Shown: positions 6,240-14,908, numbered from the stretch's first letter. The stretch: DNA of 28,649 nt from Sphingomonadaceae bacterium (GCA_016462305.1 JAEMTM010000007.1:1260-29908); one strand, 5' to 3'. The notes: a model not told the origin generated them from the letters alone. Program-made: numbers and translations.

Positions 6240-6550
6240 CGCGGTCAGCCAATAAGGCGCGCGGCGAGGCGTCGTTGCTGCTGGATAGCGGGGCGGTTAT
6301 TTTGCGCCCAAGTTTTGCGGCCTTGGTCGCGGCAGAGGAGGAGCTTGGACCGTTGTTCGCGCTGGTGGAACGGGCGGCGGCGGGCAATTTGAAGCTATCC
6401 GAAATGGTCGCTCTATTTTGGCATTGTCTTTATGACGCCGACGCCGAAATGACGCGCGATAGGTTCAGCGAAAGCGTTGCCAAGGCCGGGCTTTCGGCGA
6501 TGACGCCCGCGCTGAAAATTCTACTTGGCCAGATATTGAGCGGGCAATGA
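6236..6550 (+). CDS. GTA gp10 family protein (tail assembly chaperone-like)
   Basis: This 104-aa protein fits the gene transfer agent gp10 family: GEASLLLDSGAVILRPSFAALVAAEEELG, then ALVERAAAGNLKLSEMVALFWHCL and a helical C-terminus. In this position, just upstream of the tape measure, phages keep tail assembly chaperones that hold the tape measure protein before tube polymerisation. It overlaps its neighbours on both sides by four bases. Confidence 0.85.
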   Translation: MTRSANKARGEASLLLDSGAVILRPSFAALVAAEEELGPLFALVERAAAGNLKLSEMVALFWHCLYDADAEMTRDRFSESVAKAGLSAMTPALKILLGQILSGQ

Positions 6551-6753
6551 CCTTTGCCGATGTCGCGGCCCAATTCGCGGGGCGCACGGCCCTGACATTG
6601 GGATGGCGGCCCGATGACTTTTGGAACGCCACACCCGCCGAATTGCTGGGCATATTGCAGGCGATTGCGGGCGATGGCGAAGCGCCGCCAAGCCCGGACA
6701 TTATACACCGACTGATGACGCGGTTTCCAGATAGCCCAAGCGGAGAGACATGA
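6547..6753 (+). CDS. Phage tail assembly chaperone (GTA gp10.1 type)
   Basis: This 68-aa protein has the diagnostic LGWRPDDFWNATPAEL block of the small alphaproteobacterial phage tail assembly chaperone family, which accompanies gp10 in GTA clusters. It has no cysteine and no membrane segment. It overlaps gp10 (ATGA) and the tape measure gene, so gp10, gp10.1 and gp11 form a coupled translation unit. Confidence 0.87.
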   Translation: MTFADVAAQFAGRTALTLGWRPDDFWNATPAELLGILQAIAGDGEAPPSPDIIHRLMTRFPDSPSGET

Positions 6754-7319
6754 TGGATGAAGAAATTGATCGGCTGGTCGTGTCGGTGCGCGCCGACACC
6801 CGCGCCTTTGCGAGCGACGTTGCCGCGATGCGCGCGGAACTCGACGGGCCATTTGCCGACGGGTTGGAACGCGCCGGGGCCGCGCTGGAACGCGGGCTGA
6901 CGAGCGCAATTCAACGCGGCAAATTCGGCTTTGACGATTTGCGCCGCGTGGCCTTGTCGGTGTTATCGGAAATTGCGGCTGCCGCCATCCGTTCGGGCTT
7001 GAATGGGGGCAGTGGCGACGGCGCTGGCAACCTGCTTGGCAGTTTGGCGAGTTTGCTTGGCGCAGCATTGGGTGCGCCGGGCCGTGCGACGGGTGGCCCC
7101 GTGTCGCCGGGCCGTGCGTATCGTGTCGGCGAACGCGGGCCTGAGCTGTTTGTCCCCACGAGCAGCGGGCGTATTGAGGCGTCTGCCGCGTCTGGCGCGA
7201 CGACTCATGTGCGGATGACGATCAACGTGTCGGATGCACGCGGCACTGCGCCCGCTGCGCTTGAACGGTCCTCGCGCCATGTCGCGCGTGCCGTCCGCCA
7301 AGCCCTGGCGCGGGATTGA
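6750..7319 (+). CDS. Short tape measure protein (GTA gp11)
   Basis: This 189-aa protein sets tail length. The N-terminal half is helical (VSVRADTRAFASDVAAMRAELDG, then LERAGAALERGLTSAIQRGKFGFDDLRRVALSVLSEIAAA). A Gly/Ala/Leu-rich stretch follows. The C-terminal ATGGPVSPGRAYRVGERGPE motif is the classic lambda gpH/TMP C-terminal signature that recognises the tail tip. At the usual ~0.15 nm per residue the tail would be only about 28 nm, far shorter than most siphophages and in keeping with GTAs. ATG at 6750 or 6753 can start it; the second has the better spacing from GGAG at 6742-6745. Confidence 0.88.
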   Translation: MMDEEIDRLVVSVRADTRAFASDVAAMRAELDGPFADGLERAGAALERGLTSAIQRGKFGFDDLRRVALSVLSEIAAAAIRSGLNGGSGDGAGNLLGSLASLLGAALGAPGRATGGPVSPGRAYRVGERGPELFVPTSSGRIEASAASGATTHVRMTINVSDARGTAPAALERSSRHVARAVRQALARD

Positions 7320-7322
7320 ACC

Positions 7323-9647
7323 ATGGCTTATTGGTTATGCGACAAAAGGCGGCAGCAAAAATCATCGCCGGTGATGCGCTTCGATCCGCGCTTTTGGACC
7401 GTGAATTTTCCCCGCCCGATGATGGCGTCGGTGGTGACGACTGGCCCGGAATCCTTGCGTGCGGACGCGGTATTTTATCGCAGTGATGATCTGGCGGGCC
7501 TGATCTGGGACAGCGTTGATGCATGGGACCACCCATTGCTCGCTTATGAAACCAACCGCGATTACCGGCGGCTGACCATTAGTTTCCGGTGGCGGTCTGA
7601 AGGTATCATGCCGTTAAATGCCGTCAACGGGCCGACGCTGACCATATCTGGCCGCGACGCCAATGGTGCGGCCAAAAGCTGGTATGTGCGGTTGTGGAAT
7701 TATGCCGTTGGCACGCCGCAGGACGCAGAGATCGTCCTTGATTTTAGCGATCTTTCTGGCGGGTTTTTATTGCCGCAAGAGGGCGACCCTGTGTTCGCGG
7801 GCGACATTGACCGGATGTTCATTTCGCTCGTTCCGCCAAGCTATACGGGCCAGGCGGACAGCCTTGCTGCGCCAGCCTCAGCTTGGGTCGAATTGTCCGA
7901 AATCCGCTGCGATGGCGCGGGCGTGATGCTCGATACGGGTGATGTGATGATCCCCGAACATGACCTGAAAATGGCGACGGGCTATGATGATGCCTATAAC
8001 CAGACGCCAGCACGGCTATTGCGGCAAATTCTTGCCTTGGGCTATCGCGGGACGATCAACCATTATGTCGGCATGAGCCATTATTTTCGGTTAGAGCCGC
8101 TGGGCAATGCGCATTATGTAAGCCTTGCGGGCGGGGCGTTGAATATGCCTTGCATCGCCTGGCACCGCAGCTTTGCCGCGCAAGCCAAGACTTTTGGGTT
8201 CGACCTGATTTTCTCGTTAAGTTATGAATTGTTCGACGCGCATAGCTGGAATGACTGGAAACAACGTGCTGCCAATGGCGACCCGGCGCTGACGGGTTGG
8301 ACGCCGCCATCGACATTATTGTCGCCAGCGCATGCAGGCGCGATGAATTACCTGAAGGCCGTTGCGCGGGCCTTTGTCGCGATATTGAAAGACGCCGGAT
8401 TGCCGGTGAAATTCCAGATTGGCGAGCCGTGGTGGTGGATCATGCCCGACGGGCGGATGTGCCTATATGATGCGGCGGCGACTGCGGCCTTTGGGACGCT
8501 GTCGGTGAGCATCGCGAGTATAAAGGGCCCCAAGACGGCGGCGCAAAAGGCGATGTTGGATAAAGCGGGGCAGTTGCTCGCCGCGTCCACAGCATCGATC
8601 TGCGATGCCGTGCGGGCGGAAGCCGGGAGCGCAGGCGCGCAGACTTTATTGCTAGTCTATTTGCCCACGGTGCTGGACGCCGATGCGCCTGATGCCATGC
8701 GCGCGAACGTGCCATTGGACTGGGCCAAGCCTGCGTTCGATGTGTTGCAGCTTGAAGATTATGACTGGGTCATCACGGGCAATCATGGGGCGACGCGGCG
8801 GGCGGTTCCGTTGATGGCGACGCGCCTGGGTTATCCTGTCGCGCAGCAGCATTATTTCACCGGCTTCGTCCTTCGCCCCGAAGACAAAGCACAATGGGGC
8901 GAAATTGCATTTGCCGCAGCGCAAAGCCGCGCCCGCGGTGCGGCACAAACTTATGTCTGGGCGCTGCCGCAGGTCGTGCGCGATGGCTTTACTTTTTTTG
9001 AAATTGGACAACAGGAGGACGCGGTGCAGGAATTTGACGATGTGCTTTTTCCGCTGCAAATCGGGCGAGAGGCAGAGATGACCGCCGCATTTTCAACCAA
9101 TGTGGTGACCACGCTTTCGGGCCATGAACGCCGCAACAGCAGTTGGAGCAATGCGCGTTTAAGCTATGATGTTGGCCCCGGCGTGCGGTCCGAAGCGGAG
9201 TTGGGGCAATTGCTGTCTTTCTTTCGCGCACGGCGTGGTCCGGCGGTCGGGTTTCGCTTCACTGACCCGTTCGATAACAGCTCGAACGGGATGACGGGCA
9301 ACCCCAATATGTTGGATCAAAGGCTTGGGTTGGGCGATGGGGTGCGCACGGCGTTTCCCTTGCTGAAAACCTATGGGGCGGATGGCCAAGTGCGCCGGAT
9401 TACCCGGCCAGTTGCGGCATCGGTCCTGGTTGCGGTGAACGGCGTGACGGCGACGGGCTGGTCCCTCGCTCCGGGTGGAGTCGTGAGCTTTTCCACGGTA
9501 CCGCCTGCTGGCGCAGTTGTGACCGCTGGCTATCGTTTCGACGTTCCGGTGCGCTTTGCCTCCGACCAAATGGATGTGGCGCGGGCGACATTTGGCGCAG
9601 GCGATATGCCCAATGTTCCGTTGATCGAAATCCGGGAAGCGGTGTGA
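7323..9647 (+). CDS. GTA gp12 (DUF2460 distal tail protein) with large N-terminal TIM-barrel-like extension
   Basis: This protein has 774 aa. The last ~200 residues (about 570-774) are the DUF2460 distal tail domain of GTA gp12: SYDVGPGVRSEAELGQLLSFFRA, GFRFTDPFD and the RRITRPVAASVLVAVNGV strand. DUF2460 proteins usually stand alone at ~200 aa. The N-terminal ~200 residues look like a beta-sandwich. Residues ~205-540 look like a glycosidase-type TIM barrel: PEHDLKMATGYDD, YRGTINHYVGMSHY, FDLIFSLSYELFDAH, QIGEPWWWIMPDG with Glu368 as candidate acid, and VLQLEDYDW with Glu478 as possible second acid. The barrel could bind or cut surface polysaccharide, or be a structural sheath around the short tail. 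Fold and activity are inferred from motif texture. It starts three bases after gp11. Confidence 0.85.
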   Translation: MAYWLCDKRRQQKSSPVMRFDPRFWTVNFPRPMMASVVTTGPESLRADAVFYRSDDLAGLIWDSVDAWDHPLLAYETNRDYRRLTISFRWRSEGIMPLNAVNGPTLTISGRDANGAAKSWYVRLWNYAVGTPQDAEIVLDFSDLSGGFLLPQEGDPVFAGDIDRMFISLVPPSYTGQADSLAAPASAWVELSEIRCDGAGVMLDTGDVMIPEHDLKMATGYDDAYNQTPARLLRQILALGYRGTINHYVGMSHYFRLEPLGNAHYVSLAGGALNMPCIAWHRSFAAQAKTFGFDLIFSLSYELFDAHSWNDWKQRAANGDPALTGWTPPSTLLSPAHAGAMNYLKAVARAFVAILKDAGLPVKFQIGEPWWWIMPDGRMCLYDAAATAAFGTLSVSIASIKGPKTAAQKAMLDKAGQLLAASTASICDAVRAEAGSAGAQTLLLVYLPTVLDADAPDAMRANVPLDWAKPAFDVLQLEDYDWVITGNHGATRRAVPLMATRLGYPVAQQHYFTGFVLRPEDKAQWGEIAFAAAQSRARGAAQTYVWALPQVVRDGFTFFEIGQQEDAVQEFDDVLFPLQIGREAEMTAAFSTNVVTTLSGHERRNSSWSNARLSYDVGPGVRSEAELGQLLSFFRARRGPAVGFRFTDPFDNSSNGMTGNPNMLDQRLGLGDGVRTAFPLLKTYGADGQVRRITRPVAASVLVAVNGVTATGWSLAPGGVVSFSTVPPAGAVVTAGYRFDVPVRFASDQMDVARATFGAGDMPNVPLIEIREAV

Positions 9648-10468
9648 TGGACGCGTGGATGGAGGGGCCATTGACCAGCGTTGCTTATGGCTGGCGGCTG
9701 GAGCGGGCCGACGGGGTGACATTGGGGTTTACCGCGCATGATGTCGATGTGGCGCATGATGGCATATTGTTACGCGCAAGCCCCGGAATGCAGCCAACAA
9801 CGGTCATGCAAAGCGCTGGCCTAGATAAGGATGGGTTGGACGTATCGGGCGCGCTCACGTCCGACGACATCCGCGCCGATGATCTTGCGGCGGGACGTTG
9901 GAACGGGGCGTATCTGGAAATTTTCCTGTTTGACTGGACCGCGCCCGCGCGCGGCAAACGCGTGTTGGCCGCCGGGGAATTGGGCGCAGTATCCTTCACC
10001 GATGATGCGTTTGAGGCCGAGCTTGTTGGCTTGCAAGCGCGGTTGGAAAAAGCCGTGGCGCCGCAAACGTCACCATCTTGTCGCGCACGATTTTGCGATG
10101 CGGCCTGTGGTCTTAACAGTGCACGTTTCCGGCATCTGGCCAAAATAGCCAGCAGTGATGACAACCGGATTTCGATCACTGCACCCTTGGGCGTTGCCGA
10201 CGGGCATTTGGCCTATGGCGAATTGCGTTGGCTTTCCGGTCCCAATTGCGGGTCGACTGCGAAAATTGCAGGTCATGAAAGCACGGAGATTTATGTGTAT
10301 AGCGCCCCGTTTCATGCGCCAAAAGCAGGCGACCTGATCGAACTGACGCAAGGGTGTGACAAGGTCATGTCCACATGTGCTGGGCGCTTCGGCAATGGCG
10401 CGAACTTTCGCGGCGAGCCGTATTTGCCCGGCAATGACCTACTTACCCGTTACCCCGGTGGCAATTAG
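9647..10468 (+). CDS. GTA gp13, DUF2163 tail hub protein with candidate Fe-S cysteines
   Basis: This 273-aa hub protein of the baseplate belongs to DUF2163. The N-terminal half (YGWRLERADGVTLGFTAHDVDV, SAGLDKDGLDVSGAL, YLEIFLFDW) and the C-terminal GRFGNGANFRGEPYLPGNDLL are family signatures. Six cysteines are visible at residues 145, 150, 154, 201, 237 and 244, in a pattern like that of lambda gpL, which binds an iron-sulfur cluster; hub proteins of GTAs are reported to do the same. ATG at 9647 is chosen (TGATG overlap with gp12); GTG at 9644 is possible. Confidence 0.9.
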   Translation: MDAWMEGPLTSVAYGWRLERADGVTLGFTAHDVDVAHDGILLRASPGMQPTTVMQSAGLDKDGLDVSGALTSDDIRADDLAAGRWNGAYLEIFLFDWTAPARGKRVLAAGELGAVSFTDDAFEAELVGLQARLEKAVAPQTSPSCRARFCDAACGLNSARFRHLAKIASSDDNRISITAPLGVADGHLAYGELRWLSGPNCGSTAKIAGHESTEIYVYSAPFHAPKAGDLIELTQGCDKVMSTCAGRFGNGANFRGEPYLPGNDLLTRYPGGN

Positions 10469-10892
10469 GCTTCAGCCGCCGCAGACCAAGCCCCAGGCGA
10501 GCATCGCTGCTTGTGCGCTGACATGCCTAGGTGCGCCGTTCCGGTTGCATGGCCGTTCGCCGGAAACCGGGCTTGATTGCGTTGGCGTGGTTGCGGCCTG
10601 TCTTTTCGAAGCTGGCTATCGTTTCGAAACACCCACCGATTATCGCCTGCGCGGTGATTTTGAAGGACGCGCGCAGGCTTTTTTTGCGGACCCAAAATTT
10701 CGGAATGTTGATGACGGATCGTGGATCGCGGGTGACATTTTGCTGCTGCGAACCGGGCCTCGACACATTCATTTTGCGGTGCTGACGCACATCGGCGCGG
10801 TGCATGCGCATGTGGGTTTGGGCCGCGTCGTATTGACCCCGCTGCCGCTGCCTTATGGCAACATCACCCAATGGCGCTTTCAAGGAGACTGA
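10434..10892 (+). CDS. NlpC/P60 family peptidase (GTA gp14)
   Basis: The product is about 152 aa from ATG 10434. It carries an NlpC/P60 cysteine peptidase core: LGAPFRLHGRSPETGLDCVG with catalytic Cys49, then GDILLLRTGPRHIHFAVL with the catalytic His. It should cut peptide bonds in peptidoglycan and help the particle cross the cell wall at the tail tip. No start has a clear ribosome binding site; GTG at 10458 would give a shorter overlap with gp13 and is an equal candidate, whereas a start at 10356 would overlap gp13 heavily and is unlikely. It ends just before gp15. Confidence 0.88.
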   Translation: MTYLPVTPVAIRLQPPQTKPQASIAACALTCLGAPFRLHGRSPETGLDCVGVVAACLFEAGYRFETPTDYRLRGDFEGRAQAFFADPKFRNVDDGSWIAGDILLLRTGPRHIHFAVLTHIGAVHAHVGLGRVVLTPLPLPYGNITQWRFQGD

Positions 10893-10893
10893 T

Positions 10894-13074
10894 ATGGCAA
10901 CGCTTGTTTTGACCGTCGTGGGTTCCGCCATTGGTGGACCGATTGGCAGCGCGATTGGCGCTTTCATTGGCCAGCAGATCGACGCAGAAATATTCGCCCC
11001 GCCTGCGCGGGAGGGGAGCCGGCTGAAAGAGCTGGCGGTCCAGACATCAAGCTATGGTTCGCAGATTCCCGGCATATTTGGTGCCATGCGGGTGGCGGGC
11101 ACCGTGATCTGGTCCACAGATTTGATTGAACAGCGGACGAAAAGCGGCGGCGGCAAGGGACGGCCTTCAACGGTGAATTACAGCTACCGTGTCAGCCTTG
11201 CCGTGGCGCTATCGAGCAGGCCAATTGCGCGTGTTGGTCGCATATGGGCGGATGGCAACCTTATCCGTGGTGTAAATGGTGACTTCAAAATTGATGCCCA
11301 GATGCGTGTGCATAAAGGTCAGGAAAATCAGCAGCCCGATCCTTTATTGGCCTCAGCCGAAGCGCAGGGGCAGTGCCCTGCACATCGCGGCATCGCTTAT
11401 GTTGTTTTCGAAGATCTTCAGCTCGCCGAATTTGGCAATCGCATCCCGTCGTTCACCTTCGAGATTTTCGAACGTGACGGGCCGCTGACGTTATCCGCGT
11501 TGCTGACAACGGTTTCCAATGGCGACATTGCGTCCCAAAGCGGGCTTGAGATTGTTGGCTTTGCCGTTGCCGGCGCGAGCGTGAGAGAGGCTGTCGCGCC
11601 GATTTTGAATAGTTGTCCGTTGGAACTTGTCGTTTGCGACAGCCATCTTGTTGTCCGCGATGTCGGCGTGCAGCAGGATTTTGTCCACAGCATCGACATT
11701 GCGGTTGAAGAAAATGGGCGTGCGTTGGAAAAACCAAAGCATGTCATGCCACCGGCGGCCAATATTCCGGTCAATGTCTCGCTGCGTTATTATGATGCAG
11801 AGCGCGATTATCAGGCAGGCATTCAGCAAAGCCATAGTCACGCAGGTGGCCGGGGTGAGATGCGATTGGAATTGCCCGCAGTGCTCAGCGCGGCCGCCGC
11901 CAAGGCCATCGTTGAGGCCAAAGATAGCGATGTCCGCTATGCGTCCCACGTCTGGTCCGGGGCAGCCGCAGCGTCGGGCCGTTCTTACCAGCCCGGCGAT
12001 CATTTCCGGACAGCCGATAACCGAAAGTGGCAAATTTCAGAGGTTGAAGTCGGCCTGGGAACGACGCGCATCAAGGCAAAGGCGTTGCCCAAGCATATGG
12101 CAATCGGTGCCTTTGCCAGCGCCGCTGGACGGCATGTGCCGTCTGCGGATCAGCCGATTGGCCAGACGCGAATATTGGCCCTTGATATGCCTTTGGTCCC
12201 GGGCGGCGATCCGCATAAACCGGCCTTGGCGTTATTTGCAGCAGGCACAGAAGCGGGTTGGAAACGGGCGGCGATCTCGCTTTCAACGGGTGATCAATGG
12301 ACGGATTTCGGCACCACTGCCCTGCCTGCGGTGATGGGAAATACGCAAAATGCAATGGGGGCGCATCACCCGTTTTTGTTGGATGAGGCAAATATGGTTG
12401 ATGTCGCGCTGCTGCACAAGGCCATGAATCTGACGACCCGTGATACTTCGCCTTTGGCGGTTGATGCGCCGATATTCTGGATCGATGGGGAGTTTGTGCG
12501 CGTCGGGCGCATTGCGGCCTTAGGCGGAAAAAACTACCGACTTTCGCGTCTAAGCCGGGGCGTTTCTTCGCCGGCGATGCGTGCACCTGCACACGCGGCG
12601 GGTGCGCAAATTGTGCTCATGGATGCAAGCTCGACGCGCATTATATCGGAGAACGCTTATCAGGTCGGGCAAACGGTTACACTGGATGTGCAGGGCCTTG
12701 GTGATGTCGCACCCGTGACAACGGTCGTTGTTGCAGAGGGAATGGCCATTACCCCCCTGCCGCCGGTTCATGGCCGCGTGGAAAAAGACGGTAGCGGGAA
12801 TTTTGATCTACACTGGAAACGCCGCTCGCGGCTTGATCTGGGCTGGGTGGGTGGCGTTGACCAAGCACAAGCCGAGGATCAGGAAAGCTACCGCGTCGGG
12901 CTTTTCATCGATGATCGTATATTGCGCGAATGGACGGTAACCGAAAATTACCTGCGCATTTCGGCAAGCGAAATGGCAGCTTTAGGGGTTCTGCAAAGCA
13001 GCTTGGTCATTTTCAAAGTGCAGCAAATTGGACGTTTTGCCCAGTCCAGCCCGCTGACCTTCGGTCTGAGTTAA
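10894..13074 (+). CDS. GTA gp15-like host-specificity / tail tip protein, short form
   Basis: The protein has 726 aa from ATG 10894 (ribosome binding site AAGGAG at 10882-10887). It opens with the typical gp15 sequence, a Gly-rich hydrophobic start (MATLVLTVVGSAIGGPIGSA), followed by SRLKELAVQTSSYGSQIPGIFGAMRVAGTVIW and the YSYRVSLAVALSSRPIARVGRIWADG block, all seen in phage tip attachment proteins. Residues ~380-420 (GRSYQPGDHFRTADNRKW) and a C-terminal fibronectin-like segment (~620-726, SGNFDLHWKRRSRLDLGW) complete it. RcGTA gp15 is far longer and includes a TIM-barrel domain that I do not find here. It forms the tip that contacts the recipient. Confidence 0.88.
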   Translation: MATLVLTVVGSAIGGPIGSAIGAFIGQQIDAEIFAPPAREGSRLKELAVQTSSYGSQIPGIFGAMRVAGTVIWSTDLIEQRTKSGGGKGRPSTVNYSYRVSLAVALSSRPIARVGRIWADGNLIRGVNGDFKIDAQMRVHKGQENQQPDPLLASAEAQGQCPAHRGIAYVVFEDLQLAEFGNRIPSFTFEIFERDGPLTLSALLTTVSNGDIASQSGLEIVGFAVAGASVREAVAPILNSCPLELVVCDSHLVVRDVGVQQDFVHSIDIAVEENGRALEKPKHVMPPAANIPVNVSLRYYDAERDYQAGIQQSHSHAGGRGEMRLELPAVLSAAAAKAIVEAKDSDVRYASHVWSGAAAASGRSYQPGDHFRTADNRKWQISEVEVGLGTTRIKAKALPKHMAIGAFASAAGRHVPSADQPIGQTRILALDMPLVPGGDPHKPALALFAAGTEAGWKRAAISLSTGDQWTDFGTTALPAVMGNTQNAMGAHHPFLLDEANMVDVALLHKAMNLTTRDTSPLAVDAPIFWIDGEFVRVGRIAALGGKNYRLSRLSRGVSSPAMRAPAHAAGAQIVLMDASSTRIISENAYQVGQTVTLDVQGLGDVAPVTTVVVAEGMAITPLPPVHGRVEKDGSGNFDLHWKRRSRLDLGWVGGVDQAQAEDQESYRVGLFIDDRILREWTVTENYLRISASEMAALGVLQSSLVIFKVQQIGRFAQSSPLTFGLS

Positions 13075-13113
13075 TGGGTAAGTTTGGCGCAATTCATGTT
13101 ATATGGAGGATAT

Positions 13114-13563
13114 ATGTCCGCATTAGAAACTGGACGCTATCGCCTGCCGCTGTTGGCAGTGTCGCAGGCGCAGAAAGAAATCACGCATAATGAAGCGCTC
13201 GTTATTATTGATGCGCTGTTGCATATGGCAGTCGAAGCTGCCTTGTCGGCTGCGCCCACCGTCAATGATAATGATATTGGGAAATGTTGGGTCATAAATG
13301 GGGTGCCAACGGGTGCATGGGCAAACAAAGCTGGTCAGATCGCCTATTGGATTGGCGGCAGTTGGCGCTTTGTCGTTCCCCATGAAGGAATGCGGGTTTG
13401 GAACAGATTTACACGGCGTCACAGCCTGTACATATCGGGCCAATGGACGACCGCGCCTTCGGTACCTAATCCAACCGGTGGTGCTGTCGTCGATAGCGAA
13501 GCGCGCGCAGCACTTGCGGCGATTTTGCATTATTTCAGGTTGATAGGTATATTGGCAACATAA
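13114..13563 (+). CDS. DUF2793 protein, probable GTA tail-tip/fibre accessory
   Basis: This 149-aa protein shows the DUF2793 pattern: ETGRYRLPLLAVSQAQKEITHNEAL, ALLHMAVE, then CWVINGVPTGAWANKAGQIAYW and GGSWRFVVPHEGMRVW. The family lies behind gp15 in many alphaproteobacterial GTA or phage clusters; it is thought to belong to the fibre or receptor-binding part but has no proven function. ATG 13114 is chosen for its strong GGAGGA (13106-13111) rather than the ATG at 13084. The gene is 39 bases past gp15 and is the last of the cluster. Confidence 0.82.
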   Translation: MSALETGRYRLPLLAVSQAQKEITHNEALVIIDALLHMAVEAALSAAPTVNDNDIGKCWVINGVPTGAWANKAGQIAYWIGGSWRFVVPHEGMRVWNRFTRRHSLYISGQWTTAPSVPNPTGGAVVDSEARAALAAILHYFRLIGILAT

Positions 13564-13602
13564 GCCGAGAATGCTGGAAAACGTCACAAATATTATGCTC
13601 TA

Positions 13603-13629
13603 TTGCCAAAAATGGCGACATTTTGGCAA
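13603..13629. repeat. 9-bp inverted repeat between the GTA cluster and ompA
   Basis: TTGCCAAAA (13603-13611) and TTTTGGCAA (13621-13629) form a perfect palindrome with a 9-base centre. It lies 40 bases past the DUF2793 stop without a strong T-run, so it may be a weak terminator or an operator for the ompA-like gene. The rest of the 13564-13723 gap holds a possible promoter (TTGCAT at 13650, TTAAAC at 13672), which is only suggestive, and the ribosome binding site AAGGGG. Confidence 0.6.
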
Positions 13630-13723
13630 CAGTATAGAGACATAGCGACTTGCATCGATGGAACAGAATTGTTAAACCCGCGTTCTCGAATTATCGTTCC
13701 TAAGATAGATAAGGGGAAAGTTG

Positions 13724-14851
13724 ATGCGTAAGTTAGCCATAAGTTTGGCGCTCGCTTCTACTGCTCTGGCGTCACCGGCTTTGGCCCGCGACAACCAGTG
13801 GTATGTCGGAGTTGATGGCGGTGCCATGATAGTAGAAGACCTTGCTTTGGATATTGCTGCCCTGAATGATGCGGCAACATTAGACACAGACAAGGGTTAT
13901 GATGTCGGCGGCGTAGTCGGCTATGATTTCGGCGGTTTCCGTCTTGAATCAGAAGTGTCGTATCGTCAGGCTGATGTGACTGGTTTTAACAGCCAATCAC
14001 CGCAGATTACGGGCGGCGCGGGAACGACTTTGGCGCCTAGCGGTACATATGCCGTAGCGGGTGACGCGAGTGCATTGAGCTTCATGGTCAATGGATTGTT
14101 TGATTTCGGTGACGATGATGGCATTCAGGGCTTTTTTGGCGGCGGCGTTGGTGTTGCACGTGTAGACGTGCAGACCGTTTTTGCAGCACCTTCATTCCTT
14201 GATGACTCGGATACGGGTTTTGCATGGCAAGCGCTCGCTGGCGTTCGTGCGCCATTGAGCGCCAACTGGGATGTGGGACTGAAATATCGTTTCTTTAACG
14301 CGGACAAGGTCAATCTGGTTGATCGTCTTGGCCGTGCGGTGGACACACGCTTCCGTTCGCACAGCTTGATGGGTAGCCTGATTTATAACTTCGGCGGTGC
14401 ACCTGCGCCGGTTGAAGTGGCACCACCACCACCGCCGCCTCCTTATGTGGCTCCACCGTCACCACCTCCACCGCCGCCACCGCCGCCACCTGCGCCGGTG
14501 TGCAACACAGGTCCTTATATCGTATTCTTCGATTGGGATAAATCGAACTTGCGTCCAGACGCAGCTTCGGTTCTCGATAATGCCGTTGCGCAATATGCGA
14601 ACTGTGGCAGCGCGAAGGTTATGCTTGCAGGTCACGCCGATAAGTCGGGTGCTCCAAAATATAACGTTGGCCTCTCCGAGCGTCGTAACGACACCGTTCG
14701 TACGTATCTTGTGTCCAAGGGCGTATCGGCTGGCGCAATCGCCACTCAAGCATTCGGTGAAACTGCACCATTGGTACCAAACGTAGATGGTGAGCGTGAA
14801 CCGCAAAACCGTCGCGTGGAAGTGTCCTACGGTCCAGGTTCGGGAATGTAA
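13724..14851 (+). CDS. OmpA-family outer membrane protein
   Basis: This 375-aa protein has a signal peptide (residues 1-21, cut after ASPALA), an N-terminal eight-strand OmpA-like beta-barrel (~22-220, including YDVGGVVGYDFGGFRLESEV and ANWDVGLKYRFFN), a very proline-rich linker (~228-260) and a C-terminal OmpA peptidoglycan-binding domain (~264-375: IVFFDWDKSNLRPDA, MLAGHADKSG, NVGLSERRNDTVRTYL, RRVEVSYG). It tethers the outer membrane to the cell wall and is a likely abundant surface protein. ATG 13724 is chosen: it follows a GGGGAAAG and begins the signal peptide. It has its own strong terminator, so it is a separate transcription unit from the GTA genes. Confidence 0.94.
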   Translation: MRKLAISLALASTALASPALARDNQWYVGVDGGAMIVEDLALDIAALNDAATLDTDKGYDVGGVVGYDFGGFRLESEVSYRQADVTGFNSQSPQITGGAGTTLAPSGTYAVAGDASALSFMVNGLFDFGDDDGIQGFFGGGVGVARVDVQTVFAAPSFLDDSDTGFAWQALAGVRAPLSANWDVGLKYRFFNADKVNLVDRLGRAVDTRFRSHSLMGSLIYNFGGAPAPVEVAPPPPPPPYVAPPSPPPPPPPPPPAPVCNTGPYIVFFDWDKSNLRPDAASVLDNAVAQYANCGSAKVMLAGHADKSGAPKYNVGLSERRNDTVRTYLVSKGVSAGAIATQAFGETAPLVPNVDGEREPQNRRVEVSYGPGSGM

Positions 14852-14880
14852 TTCCCAATCTGATTTCAGGTTAAAGGAAA

Positions 14881-14908
14881 GGCTGGTCGAAAGACCGGCC
14901 TTTTTTTT
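14881..14908 (+). terminator. Rho-independent terminator of ompA-like gene
   Basis: GGCTGGTC (14881-14888) pairs with GACCGGCC (14893-14900) with one G-U pair, around the GNRA loop GAAA, followed by eight T residues (14901-14908). It lies 30 bases past the ompA-like stop and faces the converging glnD gene. Confidence 0.95.

Noticed and set aside
14400..14500. CCA/CCG-rich repeat tract resembling a microsatellite
   Set aside because: Encodes the proline-rich linker of the OmpA-family protein, which is common in this family.
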